Source: Hydrogenothermus sp.
GTDB taxonomy: Bacteria > Aquificota > Aquificia > Aquificales > Hydrogenothermaceae
NCBI GenBank assembly: GCA_003978675.1
Contig: QNYP01000085.1
Span: 1-14,842 of the forward strand
Direction: 5' to 3'
DNA length: 14,842 nt
Part shown: piece by piece, positions 1 through 8,431 of the stretch
Position numbering within the stretch: the stretch's first letter is position 1
Layout of the letters: each line of letters opens with the position of its first letter
The notes under the pieces: generated by a model
Told to the model about the DNA's origin: nothing
Databases searched by the model: none
Seen by the model: only the letters and a program-made list of their open reading frames with translations
Program-made: the position numbers and the translations under genes

Positions 1-65
1 AAGTTCTATTATTTCTTCTGAAATTAGATGATCTATAAGTGCTATATCTAATTTATTAAAAGTTT
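1..65. repeat. Left contig-end fold-back arm (inverted copy of 120-184)
   Basis: Bases 1-65 are the exact reverse complement of 120-184 (paired positions sum to 185), leaving a 54-base loop. The second arm lies inside the conserved N-terminal domain of the uroporphyrinogen methyltransferase gene, so the first arm is an antisense copy of its codons and not true upstream DNA. The match breaks immediately after base 65, where the native gene sequence begins. The matching artefact at the other end of the window points to chimeric fold-back at contig ends. Any promoter or start codon of the first gene is therefore missing. Confidence 0.93.
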
Positions 66-829
66 ATTTAATAGGTTGTGGAACAGGAGACCCAGAGCTT
101 TTAACAGTAAAGGCTTTAAAAACTTTTAATAAATTAGATATAGCACTTATAGATCATCTAATTTCAGAAGAAATAATAGAACTTTTACCAAAACGAACGA
201 AAATCTTATATGTAGGAAAGCAACAAGGAAAATTATCAATAAAACAGGAAGAAATAAACAAGCTTATATATGAGTTTGCTAAAGAAGGGTTAATTGTTGG
301 AAGATTAAAAAGTGGAGACCCTTATGTATTTGGAAGAGGGGGAGAGGAAGGCTTATTTTTAGTAGAAAGAGGGGTGGAAGTGGAAGTTATTCCTGGTATT
401 TCTTCTGCCATTTCCGCTCCTCTTTATGCAGGAATACCTGTTGTTATGAGAGGATATGCTACTTCTTTTTCTGTGGTTTCTGCACACTTAGCAGGAAATA
501 AATTTAACAAAGATTGGATACCTTTATTAAAGCTTAAAAATCATACTGTTGTAGTTTTAATGGGATTAAGTAGAGTAAAAGATATTTTAGAAGAAGCTAA
601 AAAAGAAAAAATAGATTTAAATACACCTGTTGCAATAATTAGCAATGCTTCTAGAAAAAATCAAAAAGTAATAACAGGAAAATTAAAAAATTTAGTAAAA
701 ATTTCTAAAAATGCAGAAAAACCAGCTGTAATTGTTTTTGGTGAAGTTGTTAAACTAAAAGATAAACTATTAAAAACCAATGAAATTCAAGAAATTTTAC
801 AAGGAGAGGCAGTATGGAAAAACTCTTAA
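59..829 (+). CDS. cobA: Uroporphyrinogen-III C-methyltransferase (SUMT), 5' end missing
   Basis: SAM-dependent enzyme that methylates uroporphyrinogen III at C-2 and C-7 to precorrin-2, the entry to siroheme. Reading in frame from base 59 gives 256 residues, close to the usual 250-260, starting KVYLIGCGTGDPELLTVKA, the family's N-terminal SAM-binding signature (commonly GAGPGDPELLT; here C7 and T9 are variant). Further family motifs are RLKSGDPYVFGRGGEE (about 82-97), VIPGISSA (110-117) and YAGIPVVMRGYATSF. No acceptable start codon exists upstream because bases 1-65 are a fold-back copy; perhaps only the initiator Met and a residue or two are lost. A GTG at 374 would delete the SAM-binding half and is not the start. 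It overlaps the nitrite reductase by 16 bases, which suggests translational coupling and supply of siroheme to that enzyme. Family assignment is firm; the exact 5' end is unknown. Confidence 0.93.
   Translation, partial: KVYLIGCGTGDPELLTVKALKTFNKLDIALIDHLISEEIIELLPKRTKILYVGKQQGKLSIKQEEINKLIYEFAKEGLIVGRLKSGDPYVFGRGGEEGLFLVERGVEVEVIPGISSAISAPLYAGIPVVMRGYATSFSVVSAHLAGNKFNKDWIPLLKLKNHTVVVLMGLSRVKDILEEAKKEKIDLNTPVAIISNASRKNQKVITGKLKNLVKISKNAEKPAVIVFGEVVKLKDKLLKTNEIQEILQGEAVWKNS
120..184. repeat. Left fold-back, internal (genuine) arm
   Basis: This is the inner member of the 65-base perfect inverted pair with 1-65. It reads in frame as part of the methyltransferase (KTFNKLDIALIDHLISEEII), so this copy is the native sequence and the outer copy is the derived one. 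Confidence 0.9.
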
Positions 830-2733
830 AGGTTTCTCAAGAAAGAAATAAAAAGCTAAATAAAATAGAAAAGTTAAAACAAGAACATACTCCACAAGAA
901 GCATGGGAGAAACTTGAATACTACGCAAAAAATGGTTTTTCTTCTATACCCCAACATGATTTAGATTACTTTTTTAAATGTTTTGGAGTTTTTTACCGTC
1001 CTGCAACACCTGAAAAATTTATGATTAGAGTTAGAATTCCTGGTGGAAAGTTAACTTACAAGCAAGCTAAAAAATTAGGTGAAGTGGCACAAAAGTATGG
1101 AAATGATTATATAGATTTAACAACTAGAATGCAGGTAGAACTCAGATTTATAACAATAGAGAACTTACCTACTGTTTTAAAAGAATTAGAAAATGTTGGT
1201 ATTTCAACTTTTCAAACAGGAGTAGATAACTTTAGAAATATAGTTCAAGACCCTCTTGATGGAGTTGCCTTTGATAATGTAATTGAAACTTGGGATATTC
1301 TGCAAAAAATTCAAGATATTTTCCTAAAAAAAGAAGAATGGATATGCAAATTACCGAGAAAATTTAATATTGGGATAAATGGTTCTTACTCAAATAGATG
1401 TAATATTTATGGACACGATGCTTGCTTTGTTTTAGCAGAAAAAGATGGAGAGTTTGGATTTAATGTTTATCTTGGTGGAAAGGTTGGAGCGATAGCAAAA
1501 CCTGCAAATGTGTTCTTACTACCTGAAGAAGTTCCACTATTTTTTGAAGCAACAGCAAAAATGTTTAAAAAATATGGATTTAAAGACAGTAGAAACAAAA
1601 ACAGACTTAAATATATGATTGACACAGTTGGAATGGAAGAAATAGTTAATACTATAAAACACGAAGCAGGTCGAGATTTTGAAGAAGCAGGTAGAACTTT
1701 AACAGAGCTGGAAGGTGGAGAAAAAATAGGAAGAGTTAAATTAAAAAATGGAAGCTATGCTATGCATATGGTAGTCCCTTCTGGAATATTTTCTGGAACT
1801 GCTATGATAGAAGTAGCAGAAGCTTCTAAAGAATTTGGAAGTGGAGAAATCAGACTTACAGTTAGTCAAAACTTATATATCCTTGGAGTAAAAGAGGAAA
1901 ATATAGAAAAACTTTTATCTCTACCAATTTATCAAAAATACAAAAATGTAAATTCTCCATATTTTAATGATTTAGTTGCGTGTGCAGGAACTGAACATTG
2001 TCCCTTTGGGGTAATACCTAATAAACCAGATGCTATAAATGTGGCTAACTACTTAACAGAGAAGTATCCATTAGACCCTAAAGATGCAAAAGTTAGAATG
2101 TATTGGTCCGCATGTCAAAAAGGATGTGGTATTCATGGTAATGGGGATATAGGTTTTGTTGGAGTTAAGTTTAAAAAAGATGGAAAGCCAATACTTGGAG
2201 TGGACATGTATTATGGAGGAACACTTACAGGAGAAAGTAAAGAAGGAGAACTTTTAATAAAAGGAATTCCTTTAGATGAAGTTCAATTTTATGTTGAAGA
2301 ATTAATTAAAGAATATATAAGACTGAAAAAACCTAGGGAAAGTTTTGAAAAATTTTACTTTAGGGTTTTATCTAAGATTTCTAAACATGCTTTAAGATTT
2401 TTAATTAAGTTTAATAACTTAGTTAAGAAAAATTATCCAAATTTCAGGCTTGAAATTACAGATTACTTACTAGGTAATAAATCAGAAGAAGAAGAAATAT
2501 TTGCCTTTGGATATCAACTTTATAAAAAAACAACAGGTAAAAGCCCATATCCAAGACCAAATATCTTAGAAATATACGATGAACCTCTACCTGAAAAACC
2601 TTCAAATATTAATCCAGATATACCAAAAATTTTGGATGAAATTATCTTAAAAATGATACATAATAAACCAGAGAAGAGATTTAAAGTATTTACAGAAATT
2701 GAAAGTGATATGGAGGGGATAAATGAAATTTAA
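814..2733 (+). CDS. nirA: Siroheme/[4Fe-4S] nitrite reductase, ferredoxin type, with C-terminal extension
   Basis: Cytoplasmic haemoprotein predicted to reduce nitrite to ammonium by six electrons, probably from ferredoxin; sulfite reductase is the main alternative in this family. The N-terminal half-domain carries FMIRVRIPGGKLT (about 69-81) and DLTTRMQVELR (101-111), typical of NirA. The siroheme-[4Fe-4S] ligands are CAGTEHC (C390, C396) and CQKGC (C434, C438), followed by GNGDIGFVG. The core family pattern ends near residue 515. About 120 further residues (to 639) are charged, helix-prone and contain no Cys, so they add no iron-sulfur cluster; I do not recognise them. The ATG at 814 has AAGGAGAGG at 801-809 and overlaps the methyltransferase that feeds siroheme synthesis. 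The nearby assimilatory nitrate reductase and siroheme genes favour nitrite as substrate. Confidence 0.9.
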   Translation: MEKLLKVSQERNKKLNKIEKLKQEHTPQEAWEKLEYYAKNGFSSIPQHDLDYFFKCFGVFYRPATPEKFMIRVRIPGGKLTYKQAKKLGEVAQKYGNDYIDLTTRMQVELRFITIENLPTVLKELENVGISTFQTGVDNFRNIVQDPLDGVAFDNVIETWDILQKIQDIFLKKEEWICKLPRKFNIGINGSYSNRCNIYGHDACFVLAEKDGEFGFNVYLGGKVGAIAKPANVFLLPEEVPLFFEATAKMFKKYGFKDSRNKNRLKYMIDTVGMEEIVNTIKHEAGRDFEEAGRTLTELEGGEKIGRVKLKNGSYAMHMVVPSGIFSGTAMIEVAEASKEFGSGEIRLTVSQNLYILGVKEENIEKLLSLPIYQKYKNVNSPYFNDLVACAGTEHCPFGVIPNKPDAINVANYLTEKYPLDPKDAKVRMYWSACQKGCGIHGNGDIGFVGVKFKKDGKPILGVDMYYGGTLTGESKEGELLIKGIPLDEVQFYVEELIKEYIRLKKPRESFEKFYFRVLSKISKHALRFLIKFNNLVKKNYPNFRLEITDYLLGNKSEEEEIFAFGYQLYKKTTGKSPYPRPNILEIYDEPLPEKPSNINPDIPKILDEIILKMIHNKPEKRFKVFTEIESDMEGINEI

Positions 2734-2896
2734 CATATATTTCTTTGGAGGGGTTTGTTATGAAACGCCGTGTTTCTTATCTTCTCAAAAAATTCACTTC
2801 ATTTGCTCCCAAAGAAACATACTCAGGGGGGCATTCTGCACTAACAGAACAAGACAGAACTTGGGAGGACTTTTACAGGCGAAGGTGGCAACATGA
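2723..2896 (+). other. Small out-of-frame ORF with ribosome site bridging nirA and narG (doubtful)
   Basis: An ATG at 2723 lies 4 bases after GGAGGGG (2712-2718) inside the end of nirA and opens 57 codons (MKFNIYFFGGVCYETP...) in a frame different from both nirA and narG, stopping at 2894-2896 within narG. The start arrangement is that of a coupled operon gene, but the coding part beyond about codon 12 is simply narG read out of frame. It may be a relic start of a former neighbour, a leader peptide, or chance. I recognise no family. Confidence 0.2.
2747..2753 (+). promoter_or_regulatory. narG ribosome binding site that sets the start at 2760
   Basis: GGAGGGG lies 6 bases before ATG 2760. The in-frame TTG at 2745 overlaps this site, so it cannot be the start. 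Initiation at 2760 gives an N-terminus whose H/C cluster ligands sit 4 residues later than in E. coli NarG. Confidence 0.85.
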
Positions 2897-5800
2897 CAAG
2901 AAAGTAAGAACTACTCATGGTGTAAACTGCACAGGTTCATGTAGCTGGTGGGTTTATGTAAAAAATGGACTAATTACATGGGAAACCCAAGCCTTAGATT
3001 ATCCAACTACTGGCCCTGATTTCCCTGAATATGAGCCTAGAGGTTGCCAAAGAGGAGCTTCTTTTTCTTGGTATATCTATAGTCCTCTAAGAGTTAAGTA
3101 TCCTTATGTCCGAGGAGTATTACTTGATGCTTGGAAAAAAGCTAAAGAAAAAAATCATGGAGATCCTGTAAAAGCGTGGGATGACATTTTAAATGACCCA
3201 ATAAAAACAAAAGAATATAAATCTGTAAGAGGTAGAGGTGGCTTTGTAAGGGTTAGCTGGGATGAGGTAAAAGAGTTAATAGCATCTCAGCTTATACACA
3301 CAATAAAAAAATATGGCCCTGATAGAATTGCTGGTTTTACACCAATTCCTGCTATGTCTATGCTTAGTTATGCTTCTGGAGCAAGGTTTTTATCTTTAAT
3401 TGGTGGAACTATGCTTAGTTTCTATGACTGGTATGCAGACTTACCACCTGCATCTCCACAAATTTGGGGAGAACAAACAGATGTTCCTGAAAGTGGAGAC
3501 TGGTATAACTCAACTTACATAATGGTCTGGGGTTCAAATATCCCTATGACTAGAACTCCTGACGCACACTTTTTCTCTGAAGTTAGATATAGAGGAGCAA
3601 AAGTTGTTTCTGTAAGTCCAGATTATGCTGAATATGTAAAATTTGCAGACGAATGGATACAGTTAAACCCGGGAACAGATGCAGCATTAGCTCAAGCAAT
3701 GACACATGTAATACTGAAAGAGTTTTATGTAGAAAATCCAGAAAGCTATTTTATTGAATATGCGAAACAGTTTACAGATTTACCATTTTTAGTAATGCTA
3801 AACAAAGAAGAAGATGGATTTACATTAGATAGATTTTTAAGAGCTTCTGATATTGGAAAAAATGTATCAAATGCAGAGTGGAAATTAGTAGTTTTAGATG
3901 AGGATAGAAATGAGCTTGTAATACCTAATGGAAGTATAGGATACAGATGGGAAAATACAGGAAAATGGAATTTAAAACTAGAAGATGAAAATGGAAATAA
4001 AATAAATCCAGCTTTAACAATTCTTGGAAAAGAAGATGAAAAAGGTTTTATAAAACTTCCATATTTTGAAGATGATAAAAAAGGAATTTTAAAAAGGGAA
4101 ATTCCTGTTAAAAAGATAGAAATAGATGGAAGAGAGTATTATCTAACAACAGTTTTTGATTTATTCCTTGCAAATTACGGAGTAAAGAGGGAAGGTCTTG
4201 AAGGCTATCCATCTTCTTATAACGAAGATGTGCCGTATACACCTAAATGGCAAGAAAAAATCACAGGGACACCAGCTAAACAGGTTATAAGAATTGCAAG
4301 GGAATTTGCTAAAAATGCAGTCCAGTCAAAAGGTCGCTCTATGATAATAATGGGAGCTGGTATTAACCACTGGTATAATGCAGATTTAATTTACCGTTCA
4401 ATTTTAAATTTAGTAATCTTAACAGGCTCTCAAGGTAAAAACGGTGGTGGATGGGCTCACTATGTAGGACAGGAAAAAGTTAGACCATTTGAAGGATGGG
4501 CTACTTTAGCATTTGCTAGAGACTGGCAAGCTCCACCAAGACTGCAAAATGCAACGTCTTTCTGGTATTTCACAACAGAGCAGTTTAGATATGAAGATAA
4601 CAATATAGAAAAACTAGCATCACCATTAAAAGGCAAAACAAAATACAAACACCCTGCCGATTACATATTACTTGCAGTAAGACTTGGATGGCTTCCATTT
4701 TACCCTCAGTTTAACAAAAGTAGCTTAGCTCTTGCAGAAGAAGCTAAAAAATCAGGCAAAGACCCTAAAGAATATGTAGTTGAAAAATTAAAAAATGGAG
4801 AACTTGAGTTTTCTATCCAAGACCCAGAAAATCCTGTGAACTTCCCAAGAAGTTTATTTGTATGGAGGTCTAATCTTATATCAAGCTCTGCAAAAGGTCA
4901 TGAATATTTCTTAAAACATATGCTTGGAGTAGAAAACACAGGAGTAATGGCAGATTATTCACCATTAAAACCTGAAGAAGTAAAACTTAGAGATGAAGCT
5001 CCTATTGGAAAGCTTGATTTATTTGTAGTTTTAGACTTTAGAATGACAGGGTCAGCACTTTATGCTGATATTGTTTTACCTACTGCAACCTGGTATGAAA
5101 AAACAGATATAAATTCAACTGATATGCATCCATTTATACATCCATTAAACAAAGCAGTAGAACCTCTATGGGAATCAAAATCTGACTGGCAAATTTATAA
5201 AGAAATTGCTAAAACTTTTTCAGAGCTTGCTAAAAAACATCTACAAGGAGAATATGAAGATATAGTAACTGCTCCATTAATGCATGATTCACCTGCTGAA
5301 ATATCACAGCCTTATGGAAAAGTTTTAGACTGGTCTAAAGGTGAAACTCAGCCAATACCCGGAAAAACAATGCCTAATATAGCCATAGTAAAAAGAGACT
5401 ATACAAAAATCTACGATAAATATATTGCTCTTGGCCCAAACGTTTATGAAAAACCAGTTGGAGCTCATGGATGGAGTTTTGATGCTAAAGAAGAATATGA
5501 ATTTTTAAAAACAATGCTTGGAACACATAAAAATGGCGTAAATAAAGGCATGCCAAATATTGAAGAAGATGAAAAAGCAGTAGAAGCAATTCTTACACTA
5601 TCAACATGTACAAATGGAAAACCTGCAAATAAAGCGTGGAAATTTGCAGCAAAAAAAACAGGATTACCTGAAGTTGAAAATATTGCAAAAGACAGAGAAA
5701 GCGAACATTTCACATTAAAAGAAATAACAGCTCAACCAAGGGTATCTATATCAACACCAATATTTACAGGAACTACTCACTTTGATAGAAGATTTACGGC

Positions 5801-6434
5801 ATTTTCAAACTCAATAGAGTATAAAATTCCATTTAGAACCCTATCAGGAAGACAGGAATTATTTATAGACCACGAGCTATTTACAGAAGTAGGAGAAAAC
5901 TTACCTGTTTACAAACCTCCTCTAGTAATTAACCCATTTGAAGACTGGGAAAAACCACCAGAAGTTGATGAAAAAACAATTAAAGCAAGATGGATTACCC
6001 CTCATGGAAAATGGCAGATACACTCTACTTACTATGACAACCTGATAATGTTAACCCTATTTAGAGGTGGTCAGGTAGTCTGGATAAGTGATGAAGATGC
6101 TAAAGAAGCAGGTATAAAAGATAATGATTGGGTAGAAGTTTACAACAGAAATGGTGTTGTGGTTGCAAGGGCTGCAGTTAGCCATAGGATACCTAAAGGT
6201 ATGGCACTAATGTATCACGTTCAGGACAGAAATATTCATGTTCCAATCTCTGAAATCACAAACGAAACAGGTGGTAGCCACAACGCAACTACAAGAATTC
6301 ATATTAAACCTACATATGCAGTAGGGGGATATGCACAGCTTAGCTACTCATTTAATTATTATGGTCCTACAGGAACCCAGAGTGATTCAGTTGTTTTAAT
6401 TAAGAAAAAGAAAAAAGTTAATTGGCCTAACTAA
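2760..6434 (+). CDS. narG: Respiratory nitrate reductase, molybdenum catalytic alpha subunit
   Basis: Reduces nitrate to nitrite at a Mo-bisMGD centre, with electrons arriving through NarH from quinol oxidised by NarI. The 1224 residues match the size of bacterial NarG (E. coli 1247). The FS0 [4Fe-4S] ligands are H53, C57, C61 and C96 (THGVNCTGSC ... RGCQRG), the His-ligated pattern of true NarG. The segment FYDWYADLPPASP (221-233) holds the Mo-ligand Asp, probably D227 (equivalent of E. coli D222), followed by WGEQTDVPES and PDAHFFSEVRY. The N-terminus (MKRRVSYLLKKF) has basic residues but no hydrophobic stretch, so there is no working Tat signal; this implies a cytoplasm-facing enzyme, consistent with the NarK gene downstream. 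The start at 2760 is set by GGAGGGG at 2747-2753. It begins 26 bases after nirA and 17 bases separate its stop from narH. Confidence 0.97.
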   Translation: MKRRVSYLLKKFTSFAPKETYSGGHSALTEQDRTWEDFYRRRWQHDKKVRTTHGVNCTGSCSWWVYVKNGLITWETQALDYPTTGPDFPEYEPRGCQRGASFSWYIYSPLRVKYPYVRGVLLDAWKKAKEKNHGDPVKAWDDILNDPIKTKEYKSVRGRGGFVRVSWDEVKELIASQLIHTIKKYGPDRIAGFTPIPAMSMLSYASGARFLSLIGGTMLSFYDWYADLPPASPQIWGEQTDVPESGDWYNSTYIMVWGSNIPMTRTPDAHFFSEVRYRGAKVVSVSPDYAEYVKFADEWIQLNPGTDAALAQAMTHVILKEFYVENPESYFIEYAKQFTDLPFLVMLNKEEDGFTLDRFLRASDIGKNVSNAEWKLVVLDEDRNELVIPNGSIGYRWENTGKWNLKLEDENGNKINPALTILGKEDEKGFIKLPYFEDDKKGILKREIPVKKIEIDGREYYLTTVFDLFLANYGVKREGLEGYPSSYNEDVPYTPKWQEKITGTPAKQVIRIAREFAKNAVQSKGRSMIIMGAGINHWYNADLIYRSILNLVILTGSQGKNGGGWAHYVGQEKVRPFEGWATLAFARDWQAPPRLQNATSFWYFTTEQFRYEDNNIEKLASPLKGKTKYKHPADYILLAVRLGWLPFYPQFNKSSLALAEEAKKSGKDPKEYVVEKLKNGELEFSIQDPENPVNFPRSLFVWRSNLISSSAKGHEYFLKHMLGVENTGVMADYSPLKPEEVKLRDEAPIGKLDLFVVLDFRMTGSALYADIVLPTATWYEKTDINSTDMHPFIHPLNKAVEPLWESKSDWQIYKEIAKTFSELAKKHLQGEYEDIVTAPLMHDSPAEISQPYGKVLDWSKGETQPIPGKTMPNIAIVKRDYTKIYDKYIALGPNVYEKPVGAHGWSFDAKEEYEFLKTMLGTHKNGVNKGMPNIEEDEKAVEAILTLSTCTNGKPANKAWKFAAKKTGLPEVENIAKDRESEHFTLKEITAQPRVSISTPIFTGTTHFDRRFTAFSNSIEYKIPFRTLSGRQELFIDHELFTEVGENLPVYKPPLVINPFEDWEKPPEVDEKTIKARWITPHGKWQIHSTYYDNLIMLTLFRGGQVVWISDEDAKEAGIKDNDWVEVYNRNGVVVARAAVSHRIPKGMALMYHVQDRNIHVPISEITNETGGSHNATTRIHIKPTYAVGGYAQLSYSFNYYGPTGTQSDSVVLIKKKKKVNWPN

Positions 6435-6451
6435 ACAAGGAGGGGTTTAAA

Positions 6452-7909
6452 ATGAGAGTAAAAGCACAAATAACAATGGTTTTAAATTTAGATAAATGTA
6501 TTGGTTGCCATACTTGCAGTGTTACCTGTAAAAATACATGGACAAAAAGAGATGGGGTTGAGTATGTTTGGTTTAACAATGTAGAAACTAAGCCAGGAGT
6601 TGGCTATCCAATTCAATGGGAAAACCAGGAAAAATGGAAAGGTGGCTGGGAGTTAAAAGGAAATGGAAAACTACAACTAAAACAAGGTGGAAAACTCTTT
6701 GAGTTTTTAAACATATTTCACAATCCAAATTTACCTACAATTGATGATTATTATGAACCCTGGACTTATGATTATGAACATCTATTTAATGCACCAAAAC
6801 AAAAACATCAGCCAGTAGCAAGGGCAAAATCTTTAATTTCTGGTGAAAAAATAGATATAAAATGGGGGCCAAACTGGGAAGATGATTTGGCAGGAGCTCC
6901 AGAACATGCAGTAAATGACCCTAATATTCAAAAAATAGCACAAGAAGTTAGAATGAAGTTTGAAGAAACCTTTTTCTTTTACCTTCCAAGACTTTGTGAA
7001 CACTGCTTAAATCCTGCTTGTGTAGCAGCTTGCCCTTCCGGAGCTTTATACAAAAGAAATGAAGATGGAATTGTTTTAGTAGACCAAGATAACTGTAGAG
7101 GTTGGAGATATTGTATTTCTGCATGTCCTTACAAAAAAGTTTATTTTAACTGGGCTACACAAAAGGCAGAAAAATGCACTTTTTGTTTTCCGAGAATAGA
7201 AGCAGGGCTTCCTACTATATGCTCTGAAACCTGTGTAGGAAAAATTAGATATATAGGTGTAATTTTATATGACCCAGATAAACTAACAGAGCTTTTAAAT
7301 GAAAAGGATGATAAAAAACTTTATGAAAAACAACTTGAAATATTTTTAGACCCTAATGATCCTAAAGTTATCGAGCAAGCAAAAAAAGATGGAGTTCCTG
7401 ATAATTACATAGAATTTGCTCAAAAATCTCCAGTTTACAAGCTTATGGTTAAATACAAAGTTGCCCTTTCTCTACATCCAGAATTTAGAACATTTCCTAT
7501 GGTTTGGTATGTTCCACCTATAAGCCCTATACTGCAACTTTTTGAAGATAAAAGCTACGATGAACTGTTTTCATCTATTGATGAGATGAGAATTCCTCTT
7601 GAATATCTTGCGAACCTTTTAACAGGTGGAAATGTAGAAGCAATTAAAGGAGCAATAAATAGACTTGTTGCTGTTAGATACTATATGAGAGCAAAAGAAC
7701 TTGGGAAAGAAATAGATACTAAAAAATTAGAAGAAGTTGGATTATCTCCAGAAGGAGCAGAAGAACTTTACAGAATGCTTGCTATTGCTAAATTTGAAGA
7801 AAGATTTGTAATTCCAACAACAAGGAAAGAATTTGATAGAGATGTCTATAAAGAGCAAGGAATGACAGGCTTTGACTATACTCCTGACTGTGATTTTTGT
7901 CTTCCATAA
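6452..7909 (+). CDS. narH: Respiratory nitrate reductase, iron-sulfur beta subunit
   Basis: Electron-transfer subunit passing electrons from the NarI haems to NarG through four clusters. All ligand sets are present: C16, C19, C22, C26 (CIGCHTCSVTC); C182, C185, C190, C194 (CEHCLNPACVAAC); C215, W218, C221, C225 (CRGWRYCISAC), where Trp replaces a Cys and gives the [3Fe-4S] cluster typical of NarH; and C242, C245, C257, C261 (CTFC ... CSETC). The spacing of the first group equals E. coli NarH. Length 485 residues, slightly shorter than E. coli (512). There is no signal peptide, so it is cytoplasmic with NarG. A strong AAGGAGGGG at 6437-6445 precedes the ATG. The protein ends in a short Cys-containing tail, PDCDFCLP. 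It lies mid-operon, 12 bases before narJ. Confidence 0.97.
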   Translation: MRVKAQITMVLNLDKCIGCHTCSVTCKNTWTKRDGVEYVWFNNVETKPGVGYPIQWENQEKWKGGWELKGNGKLQLKQGGKLFEFLNIFHNPNLPTIDDYYEPWTYDYEHLFNAPKQKHQPVARAKSLISGEKIDIKWGPNWEDDLAGAPEHAVNDPNIQKIAQEVRMKFEETFFFYLPRLCEHCLNPACVAACPSGALYKRNEDGIVLVDQDNCRGWRYCISACPYKKVYFNWATQKAEKCTFCFPRIEAGLPTICSETCVGKIRYIGVILYDPDKLTELLNEKDDKKLYEKQLEIFLDPNDPKVIEQAKKDGVPDNYIEFAQKSPVYKLMVKYKVALSLHPEFRTFPMVWYVPPISPILQLFEDKSYDELFSSIDEMRIPLEYLANLLTGGNVEAIKGAINRLVAVRYYMRAKELGKEIDTKKLEEVGLSPEGAEELYRMLAIAKFEERFVIPTTRKEFDRDVYKEQGMTGFDYTPDCDFCLP

Positions 7910-7921
7910 GAGAGGTGAAAA

Positions 7922-8431
7922 ATGATTTTAAGTGAGAAATTTGAGCTTGTTTCACTGCTTCTTAGATATCCTGATGAGGATATAAAACAGGTTGTTGAAA
8001 AAATAGATTTAAAAGAAATAGAAGATGAAAAAATTACTAAAGTTATAAATTATTACAAAGAAACAAATTTATTTGAAATTCAACAGGAGTATGTAAAAAG
8101 CTTTGACTTAAATGAAAAATCCACTTTATACCTTACATATCACAAATTTAAAGATGACCCCAAAAGAGGAAATTACCTTTCAAGATTAGTTGAATACTAT
8201 AGAGAAAAAGGTTTTGAGTTTGTTAACAATGAATTGCCAGACTTCCTACCAGTGGTTTTAGAGTTTGTTTCTTACATTGATGAGGAAACTGGAAAAAAAG
8301 TATTACAAGCTTTTTCAAAAGAGCTAAACCAAATTTATGAAGGACTTATAAAAACTGATTCAAAATTTACTCCTTTAATTGAGTTTATCCTTGAAACTAT
8401 ACAAGAAAGGGAGGTTAAACAAAATGGTTGA
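7922..8431 (+). CDS. narJ: Nitrate reductase assembly chaperone (delta subunit)
   Basis: TorD/DmsD-family private chaperone that binds apo-NarG, helps insert the molybdenum cofactor and FS0 cluster, and promotes docking on NarI; it is not part of the final enzyme. The 169-residue protein is small and all-helical. Family marks are YVKSFDLNEKSTLYLTYH (57-74) and ELPDFLPVVLEF (104-115), the latter almost the E. coli NarJ text. It is somewhat shorter than the enterobacterial protein (about 236), as is usual outside that group. A GAGAGGTG site precedes the ATG, and its last 8 bases overlap narI, implying coupled translation. Confidence 0.93.
   Translation: MILSEKFELVSLLLRYPDEDIKQVVEKIDLKEIEDEKITKVINYYKETNLFEIQQEYVKSFDLNEKSTLYLTYHKFKDDPKRGNYLSRLVEYYREKGFEFVNNELPDFLPVVLEFVSYIDEETGKKVLQAFSKELNQIYEGLIKTDSKFTPLIEFILETIQEREVKQNG

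Noticed and set aside
374..829. A short 151-residue protein starting at GTG 374
   Set aside because: The frame continues upstream to base 59 with the full SAM-binding signature, so this is the C-terminal part of cobA.
2745..2759. TTG 2745 as the narG start
   Set aside because: The TTG overlaps the ribosome binding site for ATG 2760, and the later start gives the expected NarG N-terminus.
2760..2800. Tat (twin-arginine) export signal on NarG
   Set aside because: There is an RR pair near the N-terminus but no following hydrophobic stretch; the neighbouring narK also points to a cytoplasmic active site.
8379..8423. Fifteen extra N-terminal residues on NarI
   Set aside because: They lie inside narJ, have no ribosome site and do not resemble NarI; ATG 8424 has GGGAGG and fits the family.
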